A program made the translations under genes and the position numbers. From an uncultured Eubacteriales bacterium (lineage in GTDB: Bacteria > Bacillota > Clostridia > Peptostreptococcales > Anaerovoracaceae), in assembly GCA_902765035.1 (NCBI GenBank), contig CACWYF010000002.1, positions 1 through 20,166 of the forward strand: a DNA stretch of 20,166 nt, given 5' to 3'. The notes beneath the pieces are model-generated. The model was not told the origin of the DNA, did no database searches, and worked only from the letters and a program-made list of their open reading frames with translations. Below, piece by piece: positions 7,477 through 16,599 of the stretch (positions are counted from its first letter, which is position 1; every line of letters begins with the position of its first letter).

Positions 7477-9078
7477 ATGATTAATGCAGTAGGAAGAGAC
7501 ATCCCGGAAGAGATACTGGAAATAACAGGCAAAGAACCTTTCCAGGGAAACTTTTATAAAGACGACAAATCCATAGTCATGAGAGGACCGACGATCAGGC
7601 CTGTCATGAACAACGAGAAGTCCAAGCTGGTCGCAGATATCAGGGAAGCTCTTGTCAAGTGTGATGCGCATGACGGGATGACAGTATCATTCCACCATCA
7701 CTTCCGTGATGGCGACCTCATAGTCAACATGGTCATGAAAGAGATTCATGACATGGGGCTGAAGGACATAACCATCTGCGCCACTTCGTTGGGTAAGGCT
7801 CACGATCCGCTCGTGCCGATGATAGAAGACGGCACAATTACGGGTATCGAGTCTTCGGGTGTAAGGGGCAAAATCGGTGAGGCTATCTCCAAGGGCAAGC
7901 TCAAGGGGCTGGCTGTAATGAGATCTCATGGAGGAAGAGTCAGAGCTCTTGCCACAGGTGAGGCTCACGTAGACATCGCATTCATCGGTGCTCCGACTGC
8001 GGATGACTACGGCAACCTCAGAGGTATCGGAGGAAAGGCAGACTGCGGCGTACTCAGTTATGCCATAGTAGACGGCAACCACGCAGACCACTGCGTAGCC
8101 ATCACTGACTGCCTCGTACCTTATCCGAACTTCCCGGCTCACATCTCTCAGACCAAGGTCGACTATGTATGCGTGGTGGACGAGATCGGTATTCCGTCCA
8201 AGATCGCGACGGGCGCGGCCAAGCCGACGACTGACCAGAGAAAACTCCTGATGGCACAGTACTGCACCGATGTTGTAGTAAATACGCCGTGGTTCAAGGA
8301 TGGTTTTTCATACCAGACAGGAGTAGGCGGAGCATCCATCGCATCCACTCAGTATCTCGCTGAGATAATGAGAGAGCGCAACATACATATGGGCTTTGGT
8401 GTAGGAGGCCTGACCAAGGCAATGTGCCAGCTGCTCGATGACGGAATGGCAAGAGTCATGCTCGACGTACAGGATTTTGACCTTGATGCGGTTCGCAATC
8501 TTAAGAATGTCAACCATCACAGGATCCCGGCGGGCGTATACGCCAATCCGCTTAACAAGGGTGCGGTAGTAAACAAGCTGGATTACGTCGTGCTTGCATC
8601 CCTTGAGGTCGACGTCCACTTCAACTGCAACGTAGTTGTCGGTTCGGACGGAATGATCACGGGAGCGCAGGGAGGACATCCGGACACGGCTCAGGGAGCA
8701 AAATGCGCGATCGTAATCTGTCCTCTGCTGCAGGGAAGGATACCTGCTATTTGCACCGATGTAACAACAGTAACCACACCGGGAGAGAGCATCGATGTAG
8801 TCGTTACTGATTACGGCGTCGCCGTCAATCCGGCAAGGCAGGATATTCTCCAGGCGCTGAAGGAGGCTGACTGCGTTCCGCTGAAGACCATAGAGGAACT
8901 CAGGGACATCGCATACTCCATAGTCGGCGAGCCTGAGAAGGTCGAATTCGAGGACAGAGTCGTAGGCATCATAGAAGCCCGTGACGGAACTATCATTGAT
9001 GTAGTAAGGCAGAGCAAGGAAATCCCGGAGCCTGTTGTGTATAAGAAGAAAGCAAGTAAAAGGAAATCAAATGGATAA
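7477..9078 (+). CDS. citF: Citrate lyase alpha subunit (citrate:acetyl-ACP transferase)
   Basis: Exchanges acetate for citrate on the CitD carrier, forming citryl-S-ACP and releasing acetate. The 533-residue product is of normal to slightly long size. It has family segments such as [24 protein letters not shown] and [11 protein letters not shown] placed the start at ATG 7477, two bases after the citE stop, because AAGGGGGA lies nine bases upstream; an upstream in-frame extension would run back into citE. The last residues form a lysine-rich tail (KKKASKRK) which may be a local extension. The 3' end overlaps the start of icd by eight bases, an arrangement that ties isocitrate dehydrogenase translation to the lyase. 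Confidence 0.96.
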   Translation: MINAVGRDIPEEILEITGKEPFQGNFYKDDKSIVMRGPTIRPVMNNEKSKLVADIREALVKCDAHDGMTVSFHHHFRDGDLIVNMVMKEIHDMGLKDITICATSLGKAHDPLVPMIEDGTITGIESSGVRGKIGEAISKGKLKGLAVMRSHGGRVRALATGEAHVDIAFIGAPTADDYGNLRGIGGKADCGVLSYAIVDGNHADHCVAITDCLVPYPNFPAHISQTKVDYVCVVDEIGIPSKIATGAAKPTTDQRKLLMAQYCTDVVVNTPWFKDGFSYQTGVGGASIASTQYLAEIMRERNIHMGFGVGGLTKAMCQLLDDGMARVMLDVQDFDLDAVRNLKNVNHHRIPAGVYANPLNKGAVVNKLDYVVLASLEVDVHFNCNVVVGSDGMITGAQGGHPDTAQGAKCAIVICPLLQGRIPAICTDVTTVTTPGESIDVVVTDYGVAVNPARQDILQALKEADCVPLKTIEELRDIAYSIVGEPEKVEFEDRVVGIIEARDGTIIDVVRQSKEIPEPVVYKKKASKRKSNG

Positions 9079-10282
9079 GATCAGAATGACGACCCCGATC
9101 GTCGAGATGGACGGGGATGAAATGACAAGAATACTCTGGAAGATGATCAAGGACGAACTGATCCTTCCTTTCGTGGATCTCAAGAGTGAATATTACGACC
9201 TGGGACTTCCTGTCCGCGATGAGACAGGTGACCAGATCACCAAGGATGCCGGAGAAGCCATTAAGAAATACGGCGTCGGAGTCAAGTGCGCTACCATCAC
9301 ACCTAATGCTCAGCGCATGACTGAATACAATCTGCACGAGATGTGGAAGAGCCCTAACGGGACGATCCGTGCGATACTCGACGGAACCGTTTTCCGCGCA
9401 CCTATCACAATAGACGGCATCAAGCCGGTCGTACGCAACTGGAAGAAGCCTATCACCGTTGCCCGTCACGCATATGGCGACCTCTACAGAGGAACAGAGT
9501 ACCGCGTGCCTGAGAAGGGCAAGGCTGAGCTGGTGTTCACAGGCGAAAACGGAGCTGAGTTCCGCGAGACAGTATATGACTATGAATGCCCGGGCATCCT
9601 GCAGGCAATCTACAACAAGGACAGCTCAATCGAGTCCTTTGCTCATTCATGCTTCAAGTATGCTATAGAGACCAGACAGGACCTCTGGTTCTCCGCTAAG
9701 GACACTATCTCCAAGAAGTACGACATGCACTTCCGCGATGTGTTCCAGAAGCTGTATGACGAGTGCTATAAGGAAAAATTCGAAGAGCTCGGACTTACAT
9801 ATTTCTATACACTCATCGACGATGCCATCGCGCGCGTCATCAGAAGCGAGGGCGGATTCATCTGGGCTCTCAAGAACTACGACGGGGATGTCATGAGCGA
9901 CATGGTTTCGACAGCGTTCGGCTCACTTGCAATGATGACATCCGTACTCTGCAGCCCGGACGGAAAGTTTGAGTACGAAGCTGCGCACGGTACTGTTACA
10001 AGACACTACTACAAGTATCTCAACGGCGAAGAGACTTCGACCAACCCGATGGCTACCATTTTCGCATGGAGTGGCGCTCTCAGAAAGCGCGGTGAGATGG
10101 ACGGTCTCGAGGACCTTCAGAAATTCGGAGACAAGCTCGAGGAGGCATGCATCGATACCCTCAATGACGGCATCATGACCAAGGACCTCGTAGGTCTCGT
10201 TGACGGAATGGAAGCAAGGGCAGTCCTCACCACGGACTTCATAGCAGCAATCCGCGAGCGCCTGGAGCAGAAGCTCGCATAG
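9071..10282 (+). CDS. icd: NADP-dependent isocitrate dehydrogenase (eukaryote-like homodimeric type)
   Basis: Oxidatively decarboxylates isocitrate to 2-oxoglutarate with NADP+, or in reverse carboxylates 2-oxoglutarate with NADPH and CO2. The 403-residue protein begins with [14 protein letters not shown] and contains KCATITP, the substrate-phosphate loop [10 protein letters not shown] and GTVFR. This pattern marks the homodimeric type shared by eukaryotes and some bacteria, not the E. coli Icd type. The start at 9071 follows AAAGGAA closely and lies inside the end of citF. It sits between citF and citC, splitting the citrate lyase genes. With the aconitase-family protein it completes a route from citrate to glutamate precursor. 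Confidence 0.96.
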   Translation: MDKIRMTTPIVEMDGDEMTRILWKMIKDELILPFVDLKSEYYDLGLPVRDETGDQITKDAGEAIKKYGVGVKCATITPNAQRMTEYNLHEMWKSPNGTIRAILDGTVFRAPITIDGIKPVVRNWKKPITVARHAYGDLYRGTEYRVPEKGKAELVFTGENGAEFRETVYDYECPGILQAIYNKDSSIESFAHSCFKYAIETRQDLWFSAKDTISKKYDMHFRDVFQKLYDECYKEKFEELGLTYFYTLIDDAIARVIRSEGGFIWALKNYDGDVMSDMVSTAFGSLAMMTSVLCSPDGKFEYEAAHGTVTRHYYKYLNGEETSTNPMATIFAWSGALRKRGEMDGLEDLQKFGDKLEEACIDTLNDGIMTKDLVGLVDGMEARAVLTTDFIAAIRERLEQKLA

Positions 10283-10319
10283 GACGGAACTACAGGGCGG
10301 GACTGATCAGGAACACTTG

Positions 10320-11300
10320 ATGGGCGTAGCAATTTATCAGACACCGTTATACGAAAGTCAGCAGCACGATTATCTCGAGCTGCTGGCTTTATGCGGTCTC
10401 AGGGATGAAGGAGACGCGGATGCAGTAGCTCTGGCTACTGACGAAAGAGGCATTCTTACTGGCTGTGGCGCACTGGCAGGACATACTGTCAAGCAGCTCG
10501 CCGTCACACCGGACGCTGAAGGACAGGGAGTGATGGCATCCGTGCTGTCTGCTCTCATAGGTGAAGCTCATGCCCGCGGGGAGCACAGGCTGTTCCTGTG
10601 TACCAGGCCGGATAACGTGAAGATGTTCAGCTCGATGGGATTCTACACTGTCATCAGTACAGCGGATGCCCTTCTCATGGAGAACAGAAGAGACGGACTG
10701 GAGGATTATCTCAGCTCGCTGCCGCGATACAAAGGGGTGTGCGGAGCCGTGGTGTGCAACTGCGATCCTTTTACCCTCGGACACCGGCATCTTATAGAAT
10801 ATGCGGCATCGCAGTGCGATCATCTGTATGTGTTTGCGGTATCTGAAAGCGGGTCGATGTTCACCCCGCCAGAGCGCCTTGAGATGATACAGAGGGGAAC
10901 AGAGGATATCCCGGACTGCCATGTGTTCGAAAGCAATCTGTACCTTGTATCACGCGCAACTTTTCCTGCGTATTTCATAAGAGATGAAGAGAGGGCTGAC
11001 CTCGTGAAGTCCGATATTGACATAGAGCTGTTCGGTGCTCGGATCGCACCTGCTCTTAACATCACGAAGAGGTTCGTGGGAGAAGAGCCGTACTCCCCGG
11101 TCACAAAGGCCTACAACGAACGGATGAAGGAGCTGCTGCCGGAGCACGGGATCACGATCTGTGAGATCCCGAGATATGAAGGCATCAGCGCCGGAAAAGT
11201 TCGCAGCCTGCTGCTTGAGGGCGACATGGAATCCGTAAGAGAAATGGTTCCGGAGACTACATATGAAATCATACAGCGTAAGTCTCGCGCAGGTGCTTGA
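10320..11300 (+). CDS. citC: [Citrate (pro-3S)-lyase] ligase
   Basis: Activates citrate lyase by ATP-dependent acetylation of the thiol on the CitD prosthetic group. The 326-residue protein has the standard two parts: an N-terminal GNAT-like domain (to about residue 120, with VTPDAEGQG) and a nucleotidyltransferase domain holding CDPFTLGHRHL at 148-158, where T-x-G-H is the ATP-binding motif. A TTG three bases upstream could also start translation; I prefer ATG 10320 because AGGA (10309-10312) is better spaced from it. It lies 37 bases after icd and overlaps the next gene by 38 bases. Because only acetylated lyase works, this enzyme is a natural on-switch for citrate cleavage. Confidence 0.95.
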   Translation: MGVAIYQTPLYESQQHDYLELLALCGLRDEGDADAVALATDERGILTGCGALAGHTVKQLAVTPDAEGQGVMASVLSALIGEAHARGEHRLFLCTRPDNVKMFSSMGFYTVISTADALLMENRRDGLEDYLSSLPRYKGVCGAVVCNCDPFTLGHRHLIEYAASQCDHLYVFAVSESGSMFTPPERLEMIQRGTEDIPDCHVFESNLYLVSRATFPAYFIRDEERADLVKSDIDIELFGARIAPALNITKRFVGEEPYSPVTKAYNERMKELLPEHGITICEIPRYEGISAGKVRSLLLEGDMESVREMVPETTYEIIQRKSRAGA

Positions 11301-12549
11301 CGCCCGCGAGAGACGTGCAGCGATACAGAATAAAATGCTTGCGGGAGCAGGTCAGGGCCATTGCCTTATCTGCCTCACTCTGAACATAGCGGGAGAGGTC
11401 AAAAGGACGCCGATGACACGCATGCTGTTCGGGCGCGGAGTCAGAGAACTGAAAGCCCTGGACCTAAGGATAGCGGACAGCTTCATGCTCGATGAGCCAA
11501 CGGGCTCTGAGGGATTCTGGCTGGCTGAAGAAGACCCCGCAGAAGTAAAAAGACAGCTTGAGACTGTTGAGGACTCGTTCCCTGCAGCCAGGCTTTTTGA
11601 TTTTGATGTTCTGACAGCGGACGGAACCAAGCTGTCAAGGAATGAAAGCAGGCGCTGCCTCATATGCGATGCGCCGGCAGCCGAGTGTGCCAGAAGCCGC
11701 AGGCACGGACTGGACGCGGTAAAAGCAGCTACTGACCGGCTGCTGAGGCAGTTTTGTGCTGATGAGCTGGCGGAGGCAGCACATGATTCGCTTCTGGATG
11801 AACTGTACACAACGCCTAAACCGGGACTTGTGGACCTGATGAGCTGCGGTGCGCATACGGACATGGATGTCTCGCTTTTCGAAAAGAGTGCTGCAGCGCT
11901 GGTGCCGTATTTCAGGGACGCTGCCCTGATGGGTATGGACTGTTGTGAGATGGCAGACCTCCGCAGACGCGGACTGGAAGCGGAACAGGATATGTTCAGA
12001 GCGACCGGCGGAGTCAACACCCATAAGGGGATGATATATTCAATGGGACTTCTCCTGGCGGGAATGGGCAGATGCCTGACGGATGGCGGAGACTGCATTG
12101 AACATGCGGCAGAGCTTGCCCGCCGGGATGCGGACAAGTATCTCGGAGAAAACCTTGAAAGACCGGTCACGAATGGCGGGGCGGTATACAGAAAATACGG
12201 TGCCGGGGGTGCCACTGCGGAAGCGGCTTCCGGGTTTCCGGAAGCAGAGTACTGCTTCTCAAGACTCGTGCACTACAGAAGCCTGGGATGCGGGAACCCC
12301 GATGCACTTGCATTCTGTGACGTCATGGCGGACCTCGAAGATACTAACCTGTTGCACAGAGGGGGCGAAGAGGGACTTGGATTTGCACGGCAGGCCGCGG
12401 CAGAGATAGCCGCAATGCCGGAAGCGGAGCGTGAAAAGGCTCTTGCTGAACTTGATGATGAAATGATCAGACGCAATCTGTCGCCGGGAGGCAGCGCTGA
12501 CATGCTCGCGCTTGCATTCCTGCTTGAGAGGTGGCAGATACTGCTGTAA
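11263..12549 (+). CDS. citXG: Fused holo-citrate lyase synthase / triphosphoribosyl-dephospho-CoA synthase (CitXG)
   Basis: One 428-residue chain joins two maturation enzymes. Residues 1-150 are CitX, which transfers the phosphoribosyl-dephospho-CoA arm to Ser14 of apo-CitD; it shows LTLNIAGEVK near the start and the cysteine-rich end CLIC...CARSRRHG (132-149). Residues from about 155 to 428 are CitG, which makes the arm's precursor from ATP and dephospho-CoA; it shows ELYTTPKPGLVD (180-191), GAHTDMD, GGVNTHKG and TNLLHRGG. Fusions of this kind are known in other bacteria. CGGAG precedes the ATG, which lies 38 bases inside citC. This is the last gene of the cluster before a hairpin terminator. 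Confidence 0.95.
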   Translation: MKSYSVSLAQVLDARERRAAIQNKMLAGAGQGHCLICLTLNIAGEVKRTPMTRMLFGRGVRELKALDLRIADSFMLDEPTGSEGFWLAEEDPAEVKRQLETVEDSFPAARLFDFDVLTADGTKLSRNESRRCLICDAPAAECARSRRHGLDAVKAATDRLLRQFCADELAEAAHDSLLDELYTTPKPGLVDLMSCGAHTDMDVSLFEKSAAALVPYFRDAALMGMDCCEMADLRRRGLEAEQDMFRATGGVNTHKGMIYSMGLLLAGMGRCLTDGGDCIEHAAELARRDADKYLGENLERPVTNGGAVYRKYGAGGATAEAASGFPEAEYCFSRLVHYRSLGCGNPDALAFCDVMADLEDTNLLHRGGEEGLGFARQAAAEIAAMPEAEREKALAELDDEMIRRNLSPGGSADMLALAFLLERWQILL

Positions 12550-12561
12550 TCTGATAATCAG

Positions 12562-12589
12562 GGCTCTGTCTATGGTGCGGAGCCTCTTT
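12562..12589 (+). terminator. Intrinsic terminator ending the acn-cit-icd cluster
   Basis: GGCTCTG (12562-12568) pairs with CGGAGCC (12578-12584), including one wobble pair, and is followed by TCTTT. It is moderate in strength. Confidence 0.6.
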
Positions 12590-12592
12590 ATC

Positions 12593-12601
12593 TGTTATAA
12601 T
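12593..12601 (+). promoter_or_regulatory. Extended -10 promoter of the AEC permease gene
   Basis: TGTTATAAT is a perfect extended -10 element, just after the preceding terminator and about 55 bases before the permease start codon. No convincing -35 is present, as is common for extended -10 promoters. Confidence 0.6.
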
Positions 12602-12655
12602 ATGCGACTGTAGCGGCAGGGCTGAAATACCCGGAATAATACCGCGGAGAACAGT

Positions 12656-13597
12656 ATGCTTCAGAATTTTATACTCTGCTTCAATGCAGTACTTCCATCA
12701 ATGATATATCTGGCCATCGGCATCATCCTGAGGATGAACAAAGTGATCGATGACCGGGATGTAAAGAGGTTCACGCACATCGTATTCGTGGCGCTCTATC
12801 CTTTTATAATGTTCGATAATCTCTACGGCAAGAACGTAGGCGAGCACCTGGACTTTAAGCTCGGAGCCTATGCACTGGGATTCACCATCCTGCAGTTTGC
12901 TGTTTCGTGGGTATTCGTGTGCAAAACAGAAAAGGACAACTACGACCGCGGCGCGATGATACAGGCGCTGTTCCGGAGCAATTTCATCCTGATGGGATTC
13001 CCGATAGCGATGAACCTGTTCGGCAGGGGCAATATAACGCCTGTAGCCATAATCATGCTGCTTGTGATCCCGTTCTATAATATCGCAACTGTAGTCGTAT
13101 TCGAGACTTTCAGAGGCGGCAAAGTAGACATTAAGGACATGGTAAAAAGGATCCTGACCAATCCTATCATCGACGGCGGCATAGCTGCAGCGGTAGTGAT
13201 GCTGCTGCATATCACACTCCCTGAGACCATAGCGAACACGGTCACGGCACTCTCGGACTGCACTTCTCCGATAGCACTGATCCTGCTCGGCGCGGGACTC
13301 AACCTGAAGGATTTTGAGAGCGACACGAAGAAAGTAGCCATCTGCACATTCGGCAAGCTCGTATTCTTCCCGGCATTCGGGATCGCAGGAGCAGTGCTCA
13401 TCGGTCTGAGAGGAGTGCCTCTTGTATCCGTCACGCTTATGGTGGCGGCCCCTGTTGCGCTCGCTTCATATGCTATGGCGAGCTCAATGGGAGGCAACGG
13501 CAGGCTTGCGGGAGAGCTCGTCGTAACGACAACGCTTATTTCATGCCTGACCATACCGGTCTGGCTGTTCATACTCAGGACAGCGGGGATGTTCTGA
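12656..13597 (+). CDS. AEC-family transporter (auxin efflux carrier / malonate-malate permease type)
   Basis: Integral membrane carrier of 313 residues with about ten hydrophobic segments arranged as two repeats of five, the usual AEC (PF03547) layout. Typical words are an ALYPF segment in the second helix, FRSNFILMGFP in the first half, and LILLGAGLNL followed by VALASYAMA in the second half. Family members with known function move dicarboxylates such as malate or malonate (MleP, MdcF), so an organic-acid role next to citrate genes is reasonable, but the substrate and direction are inferred. GGAG lies six bases before the ATG. It has its own promoter and is followed after 48 bases by mntP, probably in the same transcript. 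Confidence 0.92.
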   Translation: MLQNFILCFNAVLPSMIYLAIGIILRMNKVIDDRDVKRFTHIVFVALYPFIMFDNLYGKNVGEHLDFKLGAYALGFTILQFAVSWVFVCKTEKDNYDRGAMIQALFRSNFILMGFPIAMNLFGRGNITPVAIIMLLVIPFYNIATVVVFETFRGGKVDIKDMVKRILTNPIIDGGIAAAVVMLLHITLPETIANTVTALSDCTSPIALILLGAGLNLKDFESDTKKVAICTFGKLVFFPAFGIAGAVLIGLRGVPLVSVTLMVAAPVALASYAMASSMGGNGRLAGELVVTTTLISCLTIPVWLFILRTAGMF

Positions 13598-13645
13598 GCA
13601 GATACATATACGCAGTAACTGAGACCGGGAAAGAGGGATATCAGA

Positions 13646-14272
13646 TTGACTACGGAACTTATCATTACAAGTATACTGCTTGGCGCAGGCCTTGCTATGG
13701 ATGCGTTTTCCGTCAGCCTGGCGGACGGGCTCGGCGAGAAGGAACTCAGCGCAGGGAGAGTGCTCACGATCGCGGGCACCTTTGCGGTGTTTCAGTTCGC
13801 CATGCCGGTAGCAGGCTGGCTTCTTGTACACACTGCAGCAGAGAGATTCACTGCTTTTCAGGCATTCATACCGTGGATAGCACTTGTTCTGCTCCTGTAT
13901 ATCGGGGGCAAAATGCTGATCGAAGGCATCCGTGAGAACCGCAGCGTAGCGGGCGCGGAAGAAGAGGCTGTTGCGCAGACAGCAGAGGCATCTTCCCATA
14001 ATGCACACCTTTCCGCCGGCGACCTCCTGGTCCAGGGCGTGGCCACATCCATTGACGCTCTCTCGGTCGGCTTCACCATAGCGGCATACAGCGCGGTTCA
14101 GGCAGTCATGTCTTCACTCATAATCGGAGTCGTGACACTGTTCATATGCATAGCAGGACTGTATCTCGGCAGGAGCATCGGGACAAGACTGGCCGGCAAG
14201 GCGTCTGTCCTCGGCGGCGTTATACTCATCGCCATCGGGATCGAGATATGGGCAAGAGGAGTATTCTTCTGA
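13646..14272 (+). CDS. mntP: Manganese efflux pump MntP family
   Basis: Inner-membrane Mn2+ exporter of 208 residues built from two repeats of three helices. Each repeat carries the conserved aspartate of the family: Asp19 in AMDAFSVSLA and Asp137 in TSIDALSVGF. The loop between the repeats is acidic (GAEEEAV). The start is taken as TTG 13646, eight bases after AGAGGG, because no ATG or GTG fits the N-terminal helix. In many Bacillota this family is controlled by the yybP-ykoY Mn2+ riboswitch; the 48-base gap upstream has no room for one, so the gene probably depends on the permease promoter. Its 3' end overlaps the next gene. Confidence 0.92.
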   Translation: MTTELIITSILLGAGLAMDAFSVSLADGLGEKELSAGRVLTIAGTFAVFQFAMPVAGWLLVHTAAERFTAFQAFIPWIALVLLLYIGGKMLIEGIRENRSVAGAEEEAVAQTAEASSHNAHLSAGDLLVQGVATSIDALSVGFTIAAYSAVQAVMSSLIIGVVTLFICIAGLYLGRSIGTRLAGKASVLGGVILIAIGIEIWARGVFF

Positions 14273-16290
14273 CAGTAAAAACTAAGTTGAGAAAAAAGAG
14301 CGGAATTAACAGTATATATAAGGCGGTAATAACGATGACTATGGCGGCTGTTCTGATCATGAGCAGCGGCCTTATTTACGTTGACGCAGCCGGCCCGTCC
14401 GGACTCGATGAGTATATAGCGTCCGGGATCGTCGGCGGAGATAATGCAGGCAGCGGGGACGCAGCTGAGACAGAAGAGCCTGAGGAGCCGCGCCTTGAAG
14501 CCGGGCCGCAGAGCTTCGCTGAAGCTCTCGCTCAGGAGTACAGCAGGCAGAAAGGGTCTTTCATCCTGACTAAGGACAGCAGGTTCTATATAGTGGCAGA
14601 CGAAGAGCCGGACAAGGACCTCGTTGAGACTGTAAGGCTCATAGACTCTCAGTTTGCGGCTTACGCCATCCCTTCGGATCAGCCTCTTCCTGTCGTATAC
14701 GGGAAAAAGGATTTTGCCCTTAAGGGGGATATCGTCGTTAACCTTGTCGGTGAAGAGGACTTCCTGCCGGGGATACAGACGGCTGACCCGGAAGAGACGT
14801 ACAGGATCGACGTGGATGAAACGGCGGCGGTGGAAGCCTGCGGACAGGACGGGATATGGTACGGCCTGATCGAGCTGATGCAGCTCTTCAGGGAAAAGCA
14901 GAACGCGGAGCAGGAAAATGCGGTGGTCCTTGACAAAATGAGGATCAAGGACGGACCTGACCTGAAAGAGCGTGCGCTGATGCTCGACTGCGGGCGCAAA
15001 TACTACAGTAAGGAATGGATAGAGAATCTTATTAAAAGAGCTTCTCTTCAGAGATACAACGCGATCATCCTGCATTTTGCCGAAGCGGAGGGCATCAGAT
15101 TCGACTCCGAAGTTTTCCCGTGGCTGACGGAAAACATAGACTCTCTTACGACTGAGGACATGAAGGAGATCGTCGAAACTGCGCACCGCTATCACATGGA
15201 GGTGATCCCATCCTTCGACACTCCGGGACACAACACATTTATGGTCGAGAGATATGCTTCGTATGTGAAGAGCGATCCGGACTTCTCGTTCACGTATGAC
15301 GGAAAGACGTATGACAGCAGTGTTGACGGATTCAGCTCGATCGCCAATCATTACTCTCACGGCGGAGAGACGGAGAAGGCTGACTATATAGGCATCGATC
15401 TTACAAGAGAGCATGCGGTGGCCTTCACCAATACGCTGATCGAAGGTTACGCGGATTATTTCAGCAAACTCGGCTGCAGCAAATTCGATATCGGAAGTGA
15501 CGAGCTGCTCGGATGGTATACGTTCGAGCTGGGCGGGGATGTCATTGACTACGATAACCGCTGGACTGCGCTCGAGCACTGGAAGAGCTATGCGAGGAAC
15601 ACGCTCGGGATAGAGAAAGGAAGCGCGAGAGACGTTCTCGTATCCTACATCAATGATCTCGCGGGGCGTCTTGAGAAAAAAGGCTACACCTGCAGGGTCT
15701 TCAACGACGAGATAGATGTGAACAGGAGCCAGCATGTGGAACTGAAGGATTCGATAGAGGTCACATACTGGTTCGACGCGGACAATACAGCTGCTCATTT
15801 TGCGGAAAAGGGACATACCGTACACAACTTCATGGAATCCTGGTGCTTCTATGTTCTCAGAAGCGAGAACGGCAGGGATATCATGAACGGCAAGTACAGG
15901 ACTGTCAACGGGCGCAACATATATGAGAACTGGAACCCGAGGTCGTTTGCCCGCAAGGCAGGCAAAAGCGACACGGTGCCTGAGGACAGGCTCGGCGGCG
16001 GATATTTTGCGATATGGTGCGACTTCCCTGATTACAAGGGCGCAGGCACTGTGTGGGCGGAAACTGAGTTCAAGACGTGGGCCAACGCGTCGAGGATGTG
16101 GAATGCAGAGGTGAACTCTGCAGCCTCGGGCATAAGAAACAGGATCCCGTATGATGACATGAAAGCGTTTGCTGCGGGCCTGAACGGATTCCCGGGTTAC
16201 ACCGGCGATCCTGAGGTAACTGCTGAACTTCCTGACGCGCCGCAGCCTGAGGATGGAATGAGCTGGTGGCAGAGACTGACTTCAAAATGA
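14248..16290 (+). CDS. Secreted GH20 family beta-N-acetylhexosaminidase
   Basis: Predicted exported glycosidase removing terminal N-acetylglucosamine or N-acetylgalactosamine, 680 residues. A basic N-region (KTKLRKKS) and a hydrophobic stretch to about residue 48 form a signal peptide ending near VDAAG, followed by an acidic linker. A GH20b-like domain spans about 90-225 and the GH20 barrel about 230-600. The catalytic Asp418-Glu419 pair sits in DIGSDEL, the family's substrate-assisted motif. No LPXTG or repeat anchor is seen at the C-terminus. The start at ATG 14248 (GGGA seven bases before) lies 25 bases inside mntP. A CTG at 14269, seven bases after a stronger AGAGGAG, would also give a sound signal peptide. 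Host-glycan or peptidoglycan sugars are plausible substrates. Confidence 0.9.
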   Translation: MGKRSILLTVKTKLRKKSGINSIYKAVITMTMAAVLIMSSGLIYVDAAGPSGLDEYIASGIVGGDNAGSGDAAETEEPEEPRLEAGPQSFAEALAQEYSRQKGSFILTKDSRFYIVADEEPDKDLVETVRLIDSQFAAYAIPSDQPLPVVYGKKDFALKGDIVVNLVGEEDFLPGIQTADPEETYRIDVDETAAVEACGQDGIWYGLIELMQLFREKQNAEQENAVVLDKMRIKDGPDLKERALMLDCGRKYYSKEWIENLIKRASLQRYNAIILHFAEAEGIRFDSEVFPWLTENIDSLTTEDMKEIVETAHRYHMEVIPSFDTPGHNTFMVERYASYVKSDPDFSFTYDGKTYDSSVDGFSSIANHYSHGGETEKADYIGIDLTREHAVAFTNTLIEGYADYFSKLGCSKFDIGSDELLGWYTFELGGDVIDYDNRWTALEHWKSYARNTLGIEKGSARDVLVSYINDLAGRLEKKGYTCRVFNDEIDVNRSQHVELKDSIEVTYWFDADNTAAHFAEKGHTVHNFMESWCFYVLRSENGRDIMNGKYRTVNGRNIYENWNPRSFARKAGKSDTVPEDRLGGGYFAIWCDFPDYKGAGTVWAETEFKTWANASRMWNAEVNSAASGIRNRIPYDDMKAFAAGLNGFPGYTGDPEVTAELPDAPQPEDGMSWWQRLTSK

Positions 16291-16412
16291 CAACAGCTGT
16301 TCTCACAAGTATCACCAATTCAACATAATTGTGGGTTAATATATAGCTGTAACAGAGAGAAACCTCTGAAACCTCCATATAAAATTTCCATATAATACCT
16401 TAGACAATGATG

Positions 16413-16445
16413 AGAGCGGAGATGAAAGTCTCCGCTCTTGTTTTG
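16413..16445 (+). terminator. Intrinsic terminator after the GH20 gene
   Basis: AGAGCGGAGA and TCTCCGCTCT form a perfect 10-bp stem with a six-base loop, followed by TGTTTTG. It closes the permease-mntP-GH20 unit. Confidence 0.85.
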
Positions 16446-16549
16446 TGCAGCGGGTCTCTGACCTGATATGATACAGAACCGGCAGATTTCATCACAGAAA
16501 AACCATTCTTGAAATATTACGAAATATATGCTTCGCAATACCGATGTTG

Positions 16550-16555
16550 TATAAT
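16550..16555 (+). promoter_or_regulatory. -10 element for the ABC transporter gene
   Basis: TATAAT, 44 bases before the start codon. The spacing to any TTGACA-like word is poor. It is preceded by CGAA...TTCG half-sites that could be a regulator site. Confidence 0.45.
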
Positions 16556-16599
16556 ATGGTGTCAAATTATGTTGATCAAAGGACTAGAGTTATAAACAG

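Larger units (their letters stand above)
16291..16599. other. 309-base intergenic region before the ABC gene
   Basis: No gene is visible here. It holds a nine-base direct repeat TCCATATAA (16374-16382 and 16387-16395), the second copy overlapping a TATAAT. A strong terminator at 16413-16445 and a promoter-like TATAAT at 16550-16555 follow. The stretch is AT-rich compared with the genes on either side. Confidence 0.6.

Noticed and set aside
13598..13645. yybP-ykoY manganese riboswitch before mntP
   Set aside because: The gap is only 48 bases, too short for the motif, and shows no matching helix pattern.
14098..15825. Long open frame (575 codons) on the - strand across the GH20 gene
   Set aside because: It is antisense to a clear GH20 catalytic domain, has no ribosome site or recognisable family, and is explained by codon bias of the real gene.
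16391..16445. A tiny non-coding RNA starting from TATAAT 16391-16396 and ending at the terminator
   Set aside because: It would be only about 40 bases long, lacks a -35, and the terminator is better explained as the end of the GH20 transcript.
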